DNA from: Lithodes maja
Lineage: Eukaryota > Arthropoda > Malacostraca > Decapoda > Lithodidae
Direction of reading: 5' to 3'
Assembly: GCA_037953745.1 (NCBI GenBank)
Contig: JBAKBP010007955.1
Span: forward strand, 31,229 to 95,228
Length of the DNA stretch: 64,000 bases
Each line of letters opens with the position of its first letter. Position 1 is the stretch's first letter. The position numbers and the translations under genes are program-made. Below the pieces are notes generated by a model that saw only the letters and a list, made by a program, of their open reading frames with translations, was not told the origin of the DNA and did not search any database. Positions 45,311-56,482 of this stretch are shown in pieces.

Positions 45311-45530
45311 TTCATACTACTATTATTATCATTACTACTACAACTACTACTATTATTATCATTACTACTACAACTACTACTATTATTATCATTACTACTA
45401 CAACTACTACTATTATTATAATTACTACTACAACTACTACTATTATTATCATTACTACTACAACTACTACTATTATTATCATTACTACTACAACTACTAC
45501 TATTATTATCATTACTACTTTTTTTTTTTA
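45311..45530. repeat. 30-bp-unit array, about 7 copies
   Basis: The unit tactattattatcattactactacaactac repeats with exact 30-bp spacing (tattattatc at 45321, 45351, 45381 and so on). It lies at the junction between D2 and D3. A matching array is at 47347-47530. Confidence 0.93.
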
Positions 45531-45833
45531 AATTTTAATCAACCACTCAGTCTGTGCATCCCCTCTTTGGACCCTAGACTAGGTCAGAATAGTCATCAAA
45601 GCGCCTGACTTTGTTGTCATTCAGCTACTTCCTATTCCGGGGTAAGCACTCAGACTAATCATCGTGGATTACTACTACTACATTGATTTTTATTTAATAT
45701 TTTTCATACATTTCATGTTACTACTACTACCATCACCACCTCCACCATCACCACCACCACTACCTTATATTTAATATTGTACACATATTAAATTTCACAA
45801 GCATCAGATACTACTATTCTACACCATGCAACT

Positions 45834-47299
45834 TCAATCCAGTCTCCTTCCAATGCGACCCTCTGCCACTGCTGCCTCGTAGTCTACTTCTGCCACCGTC
45901 ACTGGTTGTGGTGCAGACCTTCTTGTTCCCCGCAGGCATAGTAGTGCTGATCTGAGCAATGAGAAAGATAGACGGCATCTCATCCAGGCTACGACGTGGC
46001 TCCTAGGTTGTTGCTTCTTCTCTGCGATGATCTCTGCTAGCCTTGAATAGAAGCACTGGGCCCGGGTCCCATCCCTCCTGATGTGGTGAAGACTAGTGGG
46101 GTAAAGCTGCCATGTTCGACTTGTAAGATCCTTTCTCCATATGTCCTGACCTTCTCTCGTTCGTTGTTGTTGTTGCTGTTCCTCAGGCTGTCTGGCCGAG
46201 CAGCCCCAAGGTCCCGAGCAAGGCCAAGGCCATAACTGAGCGCCCCCACAGAACCCTCCCAGCTTACCACTAATAATGCCCAAGTGACCGAAGCCACTCA
46301 AAGGCGGGGAGCTGAGGAGGGTGCGGAAAAGCCTGGGAAACAAAAGCCCCACCCAAGTCCCTGTGCCCCTCAGCAATTATAAAGGGAAAGTTGAGGGGCA
46401 AAGGAAAAATGTGACGCTTTGGCTCCCAATCTGCCAGGGTTGGCAGTAGGGAGGTCAATCCACGGAAAAGACGCCATCACTTGAGATCTAGAAAATATAT
46501 AAGTAAAAGGAACAGTCGGAGTAAGCTATGGGTATGGCAGAGAACGCTCAACTCTCATTCTGATAGACCAGCCTATCACCATCTCTCGTTCGTTCCTCTT
46601 GTGTGCAGCCTCCAGAGACAGCTCGCTGTAGCTGTGGGCCATTGGGTCAAATACTCTTATGTTAAAGAACGCTCGCTGTGCATTTGTCCAAAAGCCTCTT
46701 GCACTAACGTCCAATCTTGCTTCAGTGGATGTGTTGGCCGTCCTGTGCTGCATGGTCTCTCCACCCAAGGGAATGAGTGATGGTTCGCTCACCACATCTC
46801 TACACACCTCCCTGAGCATGTTCGCTGTTATATCTCTTACTTCATCGTGCCTGATGCTGATGAATCCTCCTTTCTTACATATCATGGTGTGGTCTGTATC
46901 GTTGATGGTTCCACAAACGCATCGATCGGGCAGTCCTTCAATCGGCCAATCATACCTCAGTGCAATAGCATCATTAAATTCTTGTTTGTTGAGATTGAAG
47001 CTTTTTGCCTTGATTGGTAGTGTTGTCAGCCAATTTGAAGCGCCCGTTTCTTGTGCTATTTGTAGTTTTCTTGTTTGTCTCGGGTGAAGTTGTCCCATCA
47101 ATTGTGCCAGGTCATTTTTCTGTGAGTTTTGCCTCTCTGACGTGATGGTCTTTCTGATGTTGTAGATGTCTGCCTGGTCTACTTCACCGTCAGAATCTTG
47201 TGCTATGATGCGGTCAGTGAGAGATCCTGTTATCTTTACCGAGTTCTGGTATTCCGTTACCGCCCTCTTCACTGGGTCGGTGATTCCCATCCCTCCCAA
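45834..47299 (-). pseudogene. D3 coding region, split by an insertion
   Basis: Encodes the same protein as D2 from GGMGITDPVKRAV to the C terminus, in two parts. The upstream part (46595-47299) carries the zinc-like and RLDV/FNIRV motifs. The downstream part (45834-46153) carries the GGMG and LLRSALLCLRG blocks, with a one-base loss near 46063 relative to D2. The open frames run through into the insert and end there. Confidence 0.8.
46166..46582 (-). mobile_element. 417-bp SINE-like insertion with 12-bp target duplication
   Basis: Bounded by the direct repeat CTCTCGTTCGTT at 46154-46165 and 46583-46594; D2 has a single copy at the corresponding site. On the minus strand the insert ends in (AAC)n (gttgttgttgctgttcc at the left in the plus direction), fitting target-primed insertion of a short retroelement. 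I see no clear pol III box A/B pair, so the family is unknown. Confidence 0.8.
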
Positions 47300-47339
47300 C
47301 CTAGGAGGCAGTGCGAGCAGCTCATTATTATGATTAGTA

Positions 47340-47580
47340 TTATTATTAATACTACAACTACTACTATTATTATCATTACTACTACAACTACTACTATTAT
47401 TATCATTACTACTACAACTACTACTATTATTATCATTACTACTACAACTACTACTATTATTATCATTACTACTACAACTACTACTATTATTATCATTACT
47501 ACTACAACTACTACTATTATTATCATTACTACTACTACTAATAATAATAACAATAGTAATAGTAATAGTAATACCAATAA
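47340..47580. repeat. 30-bp-unit array and AAT/AGT-rich tail
   Basis: About six copies of the same 30-bp unit as at 45311 (tattattatcattactactac...), then irregular ataataacaatagtaatag sequence. Confidence 0.9.
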
Positions 47581-47700
47581 CATTAATAATTATAATATTA
47601 AATGGTTTATTAATGAGAAGGCACCCGGATGGGGCTGAAAATATTATGCCTTACAGCTTATGTTACCATAGATGGTTTACATCTATTGACTGATATTTTA
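47581..47700 (-). mobile_element. SINE 3'-end fragment
   Basis: The stretch aatggtttattaatgagaaggcacccggatggggctgaaaata resembles the 3' domain of the SINE at 15983-16307 and likewise adjoins an AAT-rich tail. No head is visible, so it is a 5'-truncated fragment. Confidence 0.5.
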
Positions 47701-47777
47701 CATACATATGGATATGGAAGAGGGTTGAAGAAAAAAAACAGCCAATGTTGCATGAGCTTTACTTTACCATAGGTTAA

Positions 47778-48145
47778 TTAAGGGGGGTCACCGGCTTTTT
47801 TTCTCTCCTTTTCTTTCTCTCTCTGGCTTGTATTCATTAGGCCCCAATGAGCCTACTGTTTTAAGACGTTTATCCCCATTTAGGTGTTGATTTTTTCCTG
47901 GCGAGCGATAGCGAGCCAGCATTGTATGGAGAAATCCGGCCTCGCCGGAGAAATTTTGCTCTCGAAAAATCTACAAATTTAGCCTGCTGTCAAAACAATT
48001 TAAAACAATATGCTGGCTCGCTACCGCTCGCCAGGAAAAAATTGACACCTGCATGGGGGTAAACGTCTTAAAACAGTTGGCTGAATGGGGCCGAATAGAT
48101 AAATGCCAGAGAAAGATAACAAAAAAGGCAGGTCACCCCTCTTAA
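47778..48145. mobile_element. TTAA-ended MITE, long subfamily of family 1
   Basis: Starts TTAAGGGGGGTCACC and ends GGTCACCCCTCTTAA, inverted ends of about 15 bp. The centre carries two facing copies of the family palindrome cctggcgagcgatagcgagcc. A sister copy is at 53394-53784. No coding capacity. Confidence 0.8.
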
Positions 48146-48384
48146 CATAGGTGTTGCACTAAGTCTGAAGAGCACATCTGGGTTGCACAAAATACACCCG
48201 CCCTCTCCCTGCCAGCCAACTTAGCTTTCAAGACAAAGTTAGGGAGAGTCGTCCAAGCTGAGAACTTTCCTTAATGTCCTTTCATTGCCTGAGGGATTGT
48301 TGGGTCGAGGTGGATTAAACCCACGCATTATTCAGAGTGGTATTTCGTGTCATTAAACATTATTCAGAGTGGTATTTCGTGCCA
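48146..48384. other. Short unassigned spacer
   Basis: Contains a ~31-bp tandem duplication (attattcagagtggtatttcgtg twice, 48329-48383). Nothing else recognised. Confidence 0.4.
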
Positions 48385-48721
48385 TTAAGGGGAGATATCC
48401 ACTTGAGGGATTTTTTTTCTTGGCTCCTTTCTCCCTCATGTTTAGCCCCATTGTTTTCCTATTGTTAAGACGTTCGCCCCATTATTTTGACGATTTTAAG
48501 AACTTTCAACCCATTTCTGTCAATTTTAAGACCTTTCGTGCCATTTAGGTGTCGATTTTATCCTGGCGAGCGATAGCGAGCCTGTAATTTAAGAGTAACC
48601 GGCCTTCGGCCGAGACATTTTTCTACCGACAAATTTACAAATTCATCTTGAAAGGGGGTCAAGGGGGTGACATTTTAAGATTGCTGAAGGAGTAGGAAAC
48701 AAACTAAAAACCTCCCCTTAA
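48385..48721. mobile_element. TTAA-ended MITE, family 1
   Basis: TTAAGGGGAGATATCC at the left and AAACCTCCCCTTAA at the right. The interior has the tggcgagcgatagcgagcc palindrome, a ccggccttcggccg-type hairpin and several ~30-bp subrepeats around ttaagacctttcg. Confidence 0.88.
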
Positions 48722-48741
48722 ACATTAGGCTTCATGACCAA

Positions 48742-50228
48742 AACGACTATTATTATGTTTCGACTGTTATTATGTTACGACTGTTATTATGTTACGACTG
48801 TTATTATGTTACGACTGTTATTATGTTACGACTGTTATTATGTTACGACTGTTATTATGTTTCGACTGTTATTATGTTACGACTGTTATTATGTTACGAC
48901 TGTTATTATGTTTCGACTTATTATGTTTCGACTGTTATTATGTTTCGACTGTTATTATGTTTCGACTGTTATTATGTTTCGACTGTTATTATGTTACGAC
49001 TGTTATTATGTTACGACTGTTATTATGTTACGACTGTTATTATGTTACGACTGTTATTATGTTACGACTGTTATTATGTTACGACTGTTATTATGTTACG
49101 ACTGTTATTATGTTTCGACTGTTATTATGTTTCGACTGTTATTATGTTACGACTGTTATTATGTTACGACTGTTATTATGTTTCGACTGTTATTATGTTT
49201 CGACTGTTATTATGTTTCGACTGTTATTATGTTTCGACTTATTATGTTTCGACTTATTATGTTTCGACTGTTATTGTTTCGACTGTTATTATGTTTCGAC
49301 TGTTATTATGTTTCGACTGTTATTATGTTACGACTGTTATTATGTTTCGACTGTTATTATGTTTCGACTGTTATTATGTTTCAACTTATTATGTTTCGAC
49401 TGTTATTATGTTTCGACTGTTATTATGTTACGACTGTTATTATGTATCGACTGTTATTATGTTTCGACTTATTATGTTTCGACTGTTATTATGTTTCGAC
49501 TGTTATTATGTTTCGACTGTTATTATGTTTCGACTGTTATTATGTTTCGACTGTTATTATGTTTTGACTTATTATGTTTCGACTTATTATGTTTCGACTG
49601 TTATTATGTTTCGACTGTTATTATGTTTCGACTGTTATTATGTTTCGACTGTTATTATGTTTCGACTGTTATTATGTTTCGACTGTTATTATGTTTTGAC
49701 TTATTATGTTTCGACTTATTATGTTTCGACTGTTATTATGTTTCGACTGTTATTATGTTTCGACTGTTATTATGTTACGACTGTTATTATGTTTCGACTG
49801 TTATTATGTTTCGACTGTTATTATGTTTCGACTGTTATTATGTTTCGACTTATTATGTTTCGACTTATTATGTTTCGACTGTTATTATGTTTCGACTGTT
49901 ATTATGTTTTGACTGTTATTATGTTACGACTGTTATTATGTTTCGACTGTTATTATGTTTCGACTGTTATTATGTTTCGACTGTTATTATGTTTCGACTG
50001 TTATTATGTTTCGACTTATTATGTTTCGACTGTTATTATGTTACGACTGTTATTATGTTTCGACTTATTATGTTTCGACTGTTATTATGTTTCGACTGTT
50101 ATTATGTTTCGACTGTTATTATGTTACGACTGTTATTATGTTCCGACTGTTATTATGTTTCGACTGTTATTATGTTACGACTGTTATTATGTTACGACTG
50201 TTATTATGTTACGACTGTTATTATGTTT
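48742..50228. repeat. 17-bp tandem array, about 88 units
   Basis: Units are gttattatgttacgact or gttattatgtttcgact (17 bp), with scattered 15-bp units lacking gt. A- and T-type units are clustered, and segments such as 49500-49600 and 49610-49720 recur as higher-order blocks. Because the units contain no stop in any forward frame, three overlapping ORFs of up to 516 codons arise; they are not genes. Confidence 0.97.
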
Positions 50229-50330
50229 CTTATTTTGGATTATTAGTATTGCAACTGTATTACTACAGATTTTATATCCGCAATATCGTAATGGCAATTT
50301 ACCGTCAGCTGGACGACAATAAAGTATTGG

Positions 50331-50547
50331 TTAAGCCGGTATCACACGAGAGCTTTTATAGTCAACATTCGATGATCAACATTTTTCTGGCAACATTTCT
50401 GGAATATTTTTCACTGGTATCGGAAACTAGACTGTTGATAGCTGAATTTAGGTAACCGACATATTCTAAATGTTGACCTCATAAGCTGCCAGACCAGTGT
50501 TAAGGGTAAATGTTAAGTGAAAAAGAGCTCGTGTGATACCGGCTTAG
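50331..50547. mobile_element. TTAA-ended MITE, family 3
   Basis: Left end TTAAGCCGGTATCACACGAGAGCTTTT; right end AAAAGAGCTCGTGTGATACCGGCTTA. These are inverted repeats of more than 20 bp. Its right TTA(A) is also the left end of the next MITE. Confidence 0.8.
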
Positions 50548-50868
50548 GGGAGGTATCGACTTGAGGGATTTTTTTCTTTACCCCTTTCTCCCTCATGTTT
50601 AGCCCCATTGCTTTTGATATTATAAAACGTTTGCCCCATTAGTTTAGCGATTTTTATAACTTTCACCCCATATTAAGACCTTTCGTGCAATTCAGGTGTC
50701 TATTTTATCCTGGCGAGCGATAGCGAGCCTGTAATTGAAGAGGAACCGGCCTTCGGCCGGGAAATGTTTCTACTGAAAAATGTACAAATTTATCTTGAAA
50801 GGGACTCGAGGGGGTGTAATTTTAAGCTTGATGGAGGTCTAGGGAACAAACTAAATACCTCCCCTTAA
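50544..50868. mobile_element. MITE, family 1
   Basis: Starts TTAGGGGAGGTATCGAC (one A lost) and ends ATACCTCCCCTTAA. Same interior palindrome and hairpin as the copy at 48385. Confidence 0.85.
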
Positions 50869-50897
50869 GTAGTACTGTTTACTGTATCACTTCCTTA

Positions 50898-51154
50898 TTA
50901 ACCCCTTGAAGCCCTGACGCGTTTTAGCAGTTTATTTTGGCTATCATTAGACGATTTTATGCAGCTTTGGAAGTATCTGTGGGTATTAAAAGGGTAAATA
51001 CTATCTCAATCAACCCTTTGACTTCCATATACCGTTAGTAATCTGAATAAAATAACCCTTTGACTTCCATATACCGTTGCTAATCTGAATTAAATCGTCT
51101 AATAGTAGCCAGAAAACAAAACAAGAAATGCGTATTGGGGCTTGAAAGGGTTAA
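50898..51154. mobile_element. TTAA-ended MITE, family 2
   Basis: Starts TTAACCCCTTGAAGCCC and ends GGGGCTTGAAAGGGTTAA. The inner segments agacgatttta and taaatcgtcta are also inverted. It contains an internal duplication of cctttgacttccatataccgtt. Related copies are at 62266-62481 and 63007-63219. Confidence 0.78.
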
Positions 51155-51585
51155 CAGAGTTGCATCACTATAATAATACAAATAATAGGTTCCCCAATTA
51201 AATCTGGCCTCAAAGCAGAATTATATTTAATTATGGGTGCATGTACAGTCGAGGTTAATAAGTGTTGTCAGATATTTCACAAAGTTTGGGACACTGACTA
51301 ATACTCTGAGGGATATGCACTTTTCCCAGTAACTATAAAGATACCAATAACACTTGTTGAGCGAAGACCACTGGAATATATTATGACAACACTTAATATC
51401 CTCGATTGTACTAAACAGTCATTGCTATTTCGGGAACCATATAGATTTCCCAAAACAATTACAATGCAATTACGTATGAATTTAAGTAGTTCCCTCACAT
51501 ATTACAGTAATTTGTATAAATATTTTGATAATGTTCATTTTGTTTGTCCGCCGTCTCCACGTATTATCGCAGCTCCCCCTCTAAT
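51155..51585. other. Unassigned AT-rich DNA
   Basis: No element ends, arrays or supportable coding frame seen. Short ORFs on both strands at 51298-51610 have no recognisable motif. Confidence 0.4.
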
Positions 51586-52173
51586 CTATTTAACACCTAT
51601 TATAATTTAACACCTATTATAATTTAACACCTATTATATTTAACACCTATTATAATTTAACACCTATTATAATTTAACACCTATTATAATTTGACACCTA
51701 TTATAATTTAACACCTATTATAATTTAACACCTATTATAATTTAACACCTATTATAATTTAACACCTATTATAATTTGACACCTATTATAATTTGACACC
51801 TATTATAATTTAACCACCTATTATAATTTAACACCTATTATAATTTAACCACCTATTATAATTTAACACCTATTATAATTTAACACCTATTATAATTTGA
51901 CACCTATTATAATTTAACACCTATTATAATTTAACCACCTATTATAATTTAACACCTATTATAATTTAACCACCTATTATAATTTAACACCTATTATAAT
52001 TTAACACCTATTATAATTTAACACCTATTATAATTTAACACCTATTATAATTTAACACCTATTATAATTTAACACCTATTATAATTTGACACCTATTATA
52101 ATTTAACACCTATTATAATTTAACCACCTATTATAATTTAACACCTATTATAATTTAACCACCTATTATAATT
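51586..52173. repeat. 17-bp tandem array (cacctattataatttaa)
   Basis: About 34 units of cacctattataatttaa, with variants (ttgacac, and an 18-bp form with an extra c). The array resumes at 52317-52411 after an inserted tRNA-like sequence. Confidence 0.95.
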
Positions 52174-52316
52174 ATTATGTTCCTTCCAACAACCAACATT
52201 ACTCCTAAAATCGATTAATGAAATTTTACAAACACATGTGGCAGTCCGTGGACTCGAACCCAGGATGCTCACACCGAAAATCAACACCTTATACATCGCA
52301 CCACGAAGACAGTTTT
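52174..52316 (-). mobile_element. tRNA-like SINE fragment inside the array
   Basis: The minus strand carries TGGTGCGATGTATAAGG and CCTGGGTTCGAGTCC, box A- and box B-like, spaced as in a tRNA. The acceptor arms do not pair and the T stem is weak, so I read it as a tRNA-derived repeat and not a tRNA gene. Array units lie on both sides. Confidence 0.55.
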
Positions 52317-52411
52317 TAACACCTATTATAATTTAACCACCTATTATAATTTAACACCTATTATAATTTAACCACCTATTATAATTTAACACCTATTATA
52401 ATTTAACCAAC
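52317..52411. repeat. Continuation of the 17-bp array
   Basis: About five further 17/18-bp units of the same type as 51586-52173. Confidence 0.93.
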
Positions 52412-52454
52412 CGGATAATTTTATAGCAAACCATTCAGTACCGGTGACAGGCCT

Positions 52455-52794
52455 TTAAGGGGAGGTTTTTAGTTTGTTTCCTACTCCTCCAGCAATCTTA
52501 AAATTTCACCCCCTTGACCCTCTTTCAAGATATATTTGTACATTTTTCGGTAGAAAAAATAATGTCCCGGCTGAAAGCCGGTTCGTCTTATATTACAGGC
52601 TCGCTATCGCTCGCCAGGATAAAATCGACACCTAAATGGCACGAAAGGTCTTAAAATTGACAGAAATGGGTCGAAAGTTCTTAAAATCGTCAAAATAATG
52701 GGTCGAACGTCTTAAAATTAGAAAAGCAATGGGGCTAAACATGAAGGAGAAAGGAGTCAAGAAAAAAATCCCTCAAGTGGAAATCTCCCTTTAA
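52455..52794. mobile_element. MITE, family 1 (reverse orientation)
   Basis: TTAAGGGGAGGTTTTTAG at the left and GGAAATCTCCCTTTAA at the right. The interior shows cacgaaaggtcttaaaattgac-type units three to four times. Confidence 0.87.
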
Positions 52795-52882
52795 TTATAT
52801 TCTGGCAAATATTAGAACATTTCATTTAGCTTAGGAAGGACGTCTAACAAATCGAAAGACTAGACTATTTCTCTGACTCCTG

Positions 52883-53221
52883 TTAAGGGGAGGTTTTTAG
52901 TTTGTTCCCTATATTTCCATCAAGCTTACGAGTACATCCCCTCGACCCCCTTTCAAGATAAATTTGAACATTTTTCGGTAGAAAAATGTCCCGGCCAAAG
53001 GCCGGTTCCTCTTAAATTACTGGCTCGCTATCGCTCGCCATGAAAAAATCGACACCTTATTGGCACGAAAGGTCTTAAAATTGACATAAATGGGGCGAAA
53101 GGTCTTAAAATCGCCAAACTAGTGGGGCGAAAGTCTTAAAATCTCATAAGCAATGGGGCTAACCATGAGGGAGAAAGGGACCAAGAAAAAAATCCCTCAA
53201 GTCGAGACCTCCACTATTAAC
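52883..53221. mobile_element. MITE, family 1 (reverse orientation)
   Basis: Starts TTAAGGGGAGGTTTTTAG and ends GAGACCTCCACTATTAA, with a decayed right end. Interior as in the other copies. Confidence 0.85.
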
Positions 53222-53393
53222 TACCATATATCCTACATGAGCTTCATAAAATCGCTTAAATGTAGCTGAAATCAAACAATAAAGAAGTCACCGTTACTGA
53301 AAGGGTTATTATTATTTATTTCGGTATCTTATCTCTCTCTCTCTCTGTTTAGGTATTAGCTAATTATCTCTCCATCTTCCCGTGGCCACGATA
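53222..53393. other. Spacer, possibly a decayed family 2 MITE
   Basis: Contains aaaatcgcttaaatgtagctg and gtcaccgttactgaaagggtta, similar to parts of family 2, and a short (TC)n. Confidence 0.35.
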
Positions 53394-53784
53394 TTAAGGG
53401 AGCCCACCTCGCTTTTTTTCTCTTTATCTCTCTCTCTCTCTCTCTTTGGTTTGTATCCATTCGGCCCAATTCAGCCTTCTGTTTTAAGACGTTTACCCCC
53501 ATCCAGGTGTCAATATTTTCCTGGCGAGCGGTAACAAGCCACCATATATATATATTTGTTTTGACAGCAAGCTAAATTTGTACATTTTTCGATAGAAAAA
53601 TTTCTCCGGCGAAGCCGGATTTCTCCATACAATGCTGGCTCGCTTTCGCTCGCCAGGAAGAAATCGACACCTGGATGGGGATAAACGTCCTAAAACAGTT
53701 GGCTGAATGGGGCCGAATGGATACAAGCCAGGGAAAGTGAGAATAGGAGAGAAATAAAAAAAAAAGGCAGGTGACCCCCCTTAA
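53394..53784. mobile_element. TTAA-ended MITE, long subfamily of family 1
   Basis: Starts TTAAGGGAGCCCACCTCGC and ends GGCAGGTGACCCCCCTTAA. It contains (TC)n and two facing copies of the gcgagc palindrome, like 47778-48145. Confidence 0.8.
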
Positions 53785-54128
53785 TACTATCTGCAGCGAC
53801 GTCTTGAGGGTTATTAGGATAGTTTGGTTGTTATTGAGGGTTTTGATTGCGCTTGCCATTATCGTGTTTTTTTTTTGTTTTTTTTTTTTAGATTGCACCC
53901 TAACCCCCCCCCCCCCCCCCACAAACTAAATTCCCCCACGAACCCCTTCAAGCGACGAATAGTTCTCTCTCTCTCTCTCTCCTGCCACGGACATTAGTTC
54001 CAGGGCAGTAGTTCCCTTTCCAATGTTCCCTTACCCACTCTAAGCCACTGTTTGGACACTTGATCCTCAGTGTTTAGGAGGACAAGCAGCCTAGAAAGGT
54101 CACTAGACCTGTTGTTGCTAGATTTCCT
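53785..54128. other. Unassigned DNA with homopolymer runs
   Basis: Poly-T (53870-53890), poly-C (53903-53920) and (TC)n at 53963-53981. No gene recognised. Confidence 0.4.
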
Positions 54129-54159
54129 TTGTACTCCTTTGTACTCTCTCTCTCTCTCT

Positions 54160-54705
54160 CTTCTGTTTTGCTAGCCTTACCTTCTACTTATCGAGAGGGA
54201 GGTTCCTCTCACACCGCTCTCCTAGACAAAGTTGAAAGGAAGGCCTTTCGTATCATTAACTCCCGTCCACTCACCAACTCTCTGCAGTCTCTCTCTCTCC
54301 ACCGCAATGTTGCATCTATCTCGCTATTCTATCGCTACTATAATAATCAGTGTTCCTCAGAGCTATCCCAGTGCATACCACCTCCTTTACGTAGGGCACG
54401 TGGTACCCGTCTTGCAACTCAATCCCACCCCTACTCTGTGCAACTCTCCAACCCAAGAGTGAAACGTTACTCTCAAACTTTCTTCTACTCAACAGCTGAG
54501 CTCTGGAACTCTCTCCCAGAATCAGTCTTTCCCTCTTCCTATGACTTAAATTGCTTCAAACTCCGTGTGTCCAGGCATTTTGGCTCGAACGTCCCTTGAT
54601 TTTGGCCCTGTCACTCTTTCAACTATGGGGGAGGCACTCGCTATAGGCAGTAATGCCTTTTGCTTCCCTCAATCACATAGGAAAACAAAAAAAATATAAT
54701 AATAA
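54160..54705 (+). mobile_element. 5'-truncated LINE 3' end
   Basis: The frame 54129-54599 encodes, from about residue 29, the conserved C-terminal tail of a non-LTR RT (LDKVERKAFRIINS, LHRNVASISLFYRYY, FFYSTAELWNSLPESVFP). A short 3' UTR and an A/AAT-rich tail (54682-54713) follow. The RT catalytic part is absent. The first residues of the ORF come from a (TC)n run and are not part of the element. The clade is not assigned. Confidence 0.7.
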
Positions 54706-54865
54706 TAATAATAGCAAATTTTATTATAATTAAGTTCGGACTGCCTAATAGGGACCACAAGGTCGGTGCAGTCTTTGTATCAATGTAACTCTCCACTACA
54801 ACACTACTATTGCATGAGGGATTGAAGTGTGCAATATTTAAACACCGCTATTCTGTTGTTCCGGC

Positions 54866-54985
54866 CGTACCGAGGACGAGTTTATTATATGCAACCGTAC
54901 CGATGACGAGTTTATCATATGCAACCGTACCGATGACGAGTTTATCATATGCAACCGTACCGGTGACGAGTTTATTATATGCAAG
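54866..54985. repeat. 30-bp minisatellite, 4 copies
   Basis: The unit ccgtaccgatgacgagtttatcatatgcaa repeats four times with a few substitutions. Confidence 0.92.
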
Positions 54986-55019
54986 CCACTTCTGAACACC
55001 CATACAGCTCTACTGGGCT

Positions 55020-55367
55020 TTAAGGGGAGGCAGACCGTTTGTTAAGTCTATTAATTAATTTATTCATATATTTTTAAAGTTTCCTCCCTAGACCTCCATC
55101 AAGCTTAGAAAAACACCCCCTAGACCCCCCCCCCCCCTTTCGAGATAAATTTGTACATTTTTCGGTAGAAAAATGTCCCGGCCGAAGGCCAGTTCCTCTT
55201 AAAATCGACACCTAAATGGCACGAAAGGTCTTAAAATGGACAACGAAATGGGGTGAAAGGTCTTAAAATCGCCAAAATAATGGGCCGAACGTCTTATACT
55301 ATTAAAACTAGTGGGACTAAGCATTAGGGAGAAGGGGTTCCAGAAAAGGGGTCCTGCCTCCCCTTAA
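55020..55367. mobile_element. MITE, family 1 variant
   Basis: TTAAGGGGAGGCAGACCGTTT at the left and GTCCTGCCTCCCCTTAA at the right, extending the inverted end to GGGGAGGCAG. The central gcgagc palindrome has been lost. Confidence 0.83.
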
Positions 55368-55407
55368 TACTAACACACCCATTGGAATCTGTTTCGAATC
55401 TAAACGA

Positions 55408-55733
55408 GATAATACAAGGCTTTATTATATAGAAGATAATACAAGGCTTTATTATATAGAAGATAATACAAGGCTTTATTATATAGAAGATAATACAAGG
55501 CTTTATTATATAGAAGATAATACAAGGCTTTATTATATAGAAGATAATACAAGGCTTTATTATATAGAAGATAATACAAGGCTTTATTATATAGAAGATA
55601 ATACAAGGCTTTTTTATATAGAAGATAATGCAAGGCTTTATTATATAGAAGATAATACAAGGCTTTATTATATAGAAGATAATACAAGGCTTTATTATAT
55701 AGAAGATAATACAAGGCTTTATTATATAGAAGA
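55408..55733. repeat. 27-bp tandem array, 12 copies
   Basis: The unit gataatacaaggctttattatatagaa is nearly invariant. Since 27 is a multiple of three, the minus strand gives a periodic open frame (YNKALYYLL) of 113 codons with no other sign of being a gene. Confidence 0.96.
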
Positions 55734-56205
55734 TGCTTCAAAATGTGGCTTTATAAGTACTGTATATAAATATAATAAGAATGCATACAGAGGCCTATTA
55801 GGACTTACTACTTACCATTTAGGATTATCATGTCTTATTTGATTGACCTTACCTAACCTGCAATTCCACTCCATTCATCATATTGTTACTGACTCGTTGC
55901 ATATTTTGTTTAGGAATGGAAATATTTATAATGAACAAGACTAGGTTAGGTTAGTCTATGCCTGGTTGTTTTAAATACCATACCAAATGTACTCGCACTT
56001 ACCCTAATAAGTTGTCACCCATGTTATTATATTTTTTTCAAAATTTGGAATACAAACTCCAAAATCTTTGTGTATACCGACACAATAATTATAAGTGTAT
56101 ATCGACACTATAATTATAAGTGTATACCAACACAATAATTATAAGCCACGACGCTAGTTGAAATGATTCAATACAATTCTAGATAGCTTCGAACACTTAA
56201 AGGCT
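55734..56205. other. Unassigned AT-rich DNA
   Basis: Contains three copies of a 25-bp unit gtgtataccgacacaataattataa near 56071-56145. Otherwise nothing recognised. Confidence 0.45.
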
Positions 56206-56482
56206 TTAAGGGGAGGCAGACAGTTTTTTCTGGACCCCCTTCTCCCTAATGTTTAGCCCCACTAGTTTTGAGATTATAATACGTTCGGCCCATTAGTTTG
56301 GCGATTTTAACACCTTTCGCCCCATTTCCTTGTCAATTTTAAGACCTTTCGTGCCATTTAGGTGTCGATTATTTCCTGGCCTTTGGCTGGGACATTTTTC
56401 TACTGAAAAATGTACAAATTTTTCTTGAAGAGGGGTCTAGGGGGTGTTTTTCTAAGCTTGATGGAGGTGTAGGGAGGAAACG
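56206..56482. mobile_element. MITE, family 1, right end truncated
   Basis: Starts TTAAGGGGAGGCAGACAG like the variant at 55020 and runs to gaggtgtagggaggaaacg, where the terminal CCTCCCCTTAA is missing. Confidence 0.75.

Larger units (their letters stand above)
45531..47325 (-). mobile_element. Element D copy 3 (D3), tandem duplicate of D2
   Basis: Nearly identical to D2 from the 3' tail up to cctaggaggcagtgcgagcagctc, including the internal microsatellites, so D2 and D3 are a local duplication. D3 is shorter at its 5' end, where it meets the second 30-bp array, and is interrupted by a 417-bp insertion at 46166-46582. Its coding region is therefore split into 46595-47299 and 45834-46150. Confidence 0.85.

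Noticed and set aside
48734..50455. Three overlapping forward ORFs of 277-516 codons
   Set aside because: They run through a 17-bp array whose units lack stops in every forward frame. The peptides are pure periodic repeats (CYYVTTVIMLRLL) and read equally in all three frames.
52240..52316. Functional tRNA gene on the minus strand
   Set aside because: Box-like motifs are present, but the acceptor arms do not pair and the T stem is poor. A SINE fragment fits better.
55400..55741. 113-codon minus-strand ORF
   Set aside because: It is produced by a 27-bp array, a multiple of three, and has no non-repeat content.
55925..55965. Telomere-like TTAGG sequence (aggttaggttag)
   Set aside because: Only two or three units, far below a telomeric tract. 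Short runs like this are common by chance.
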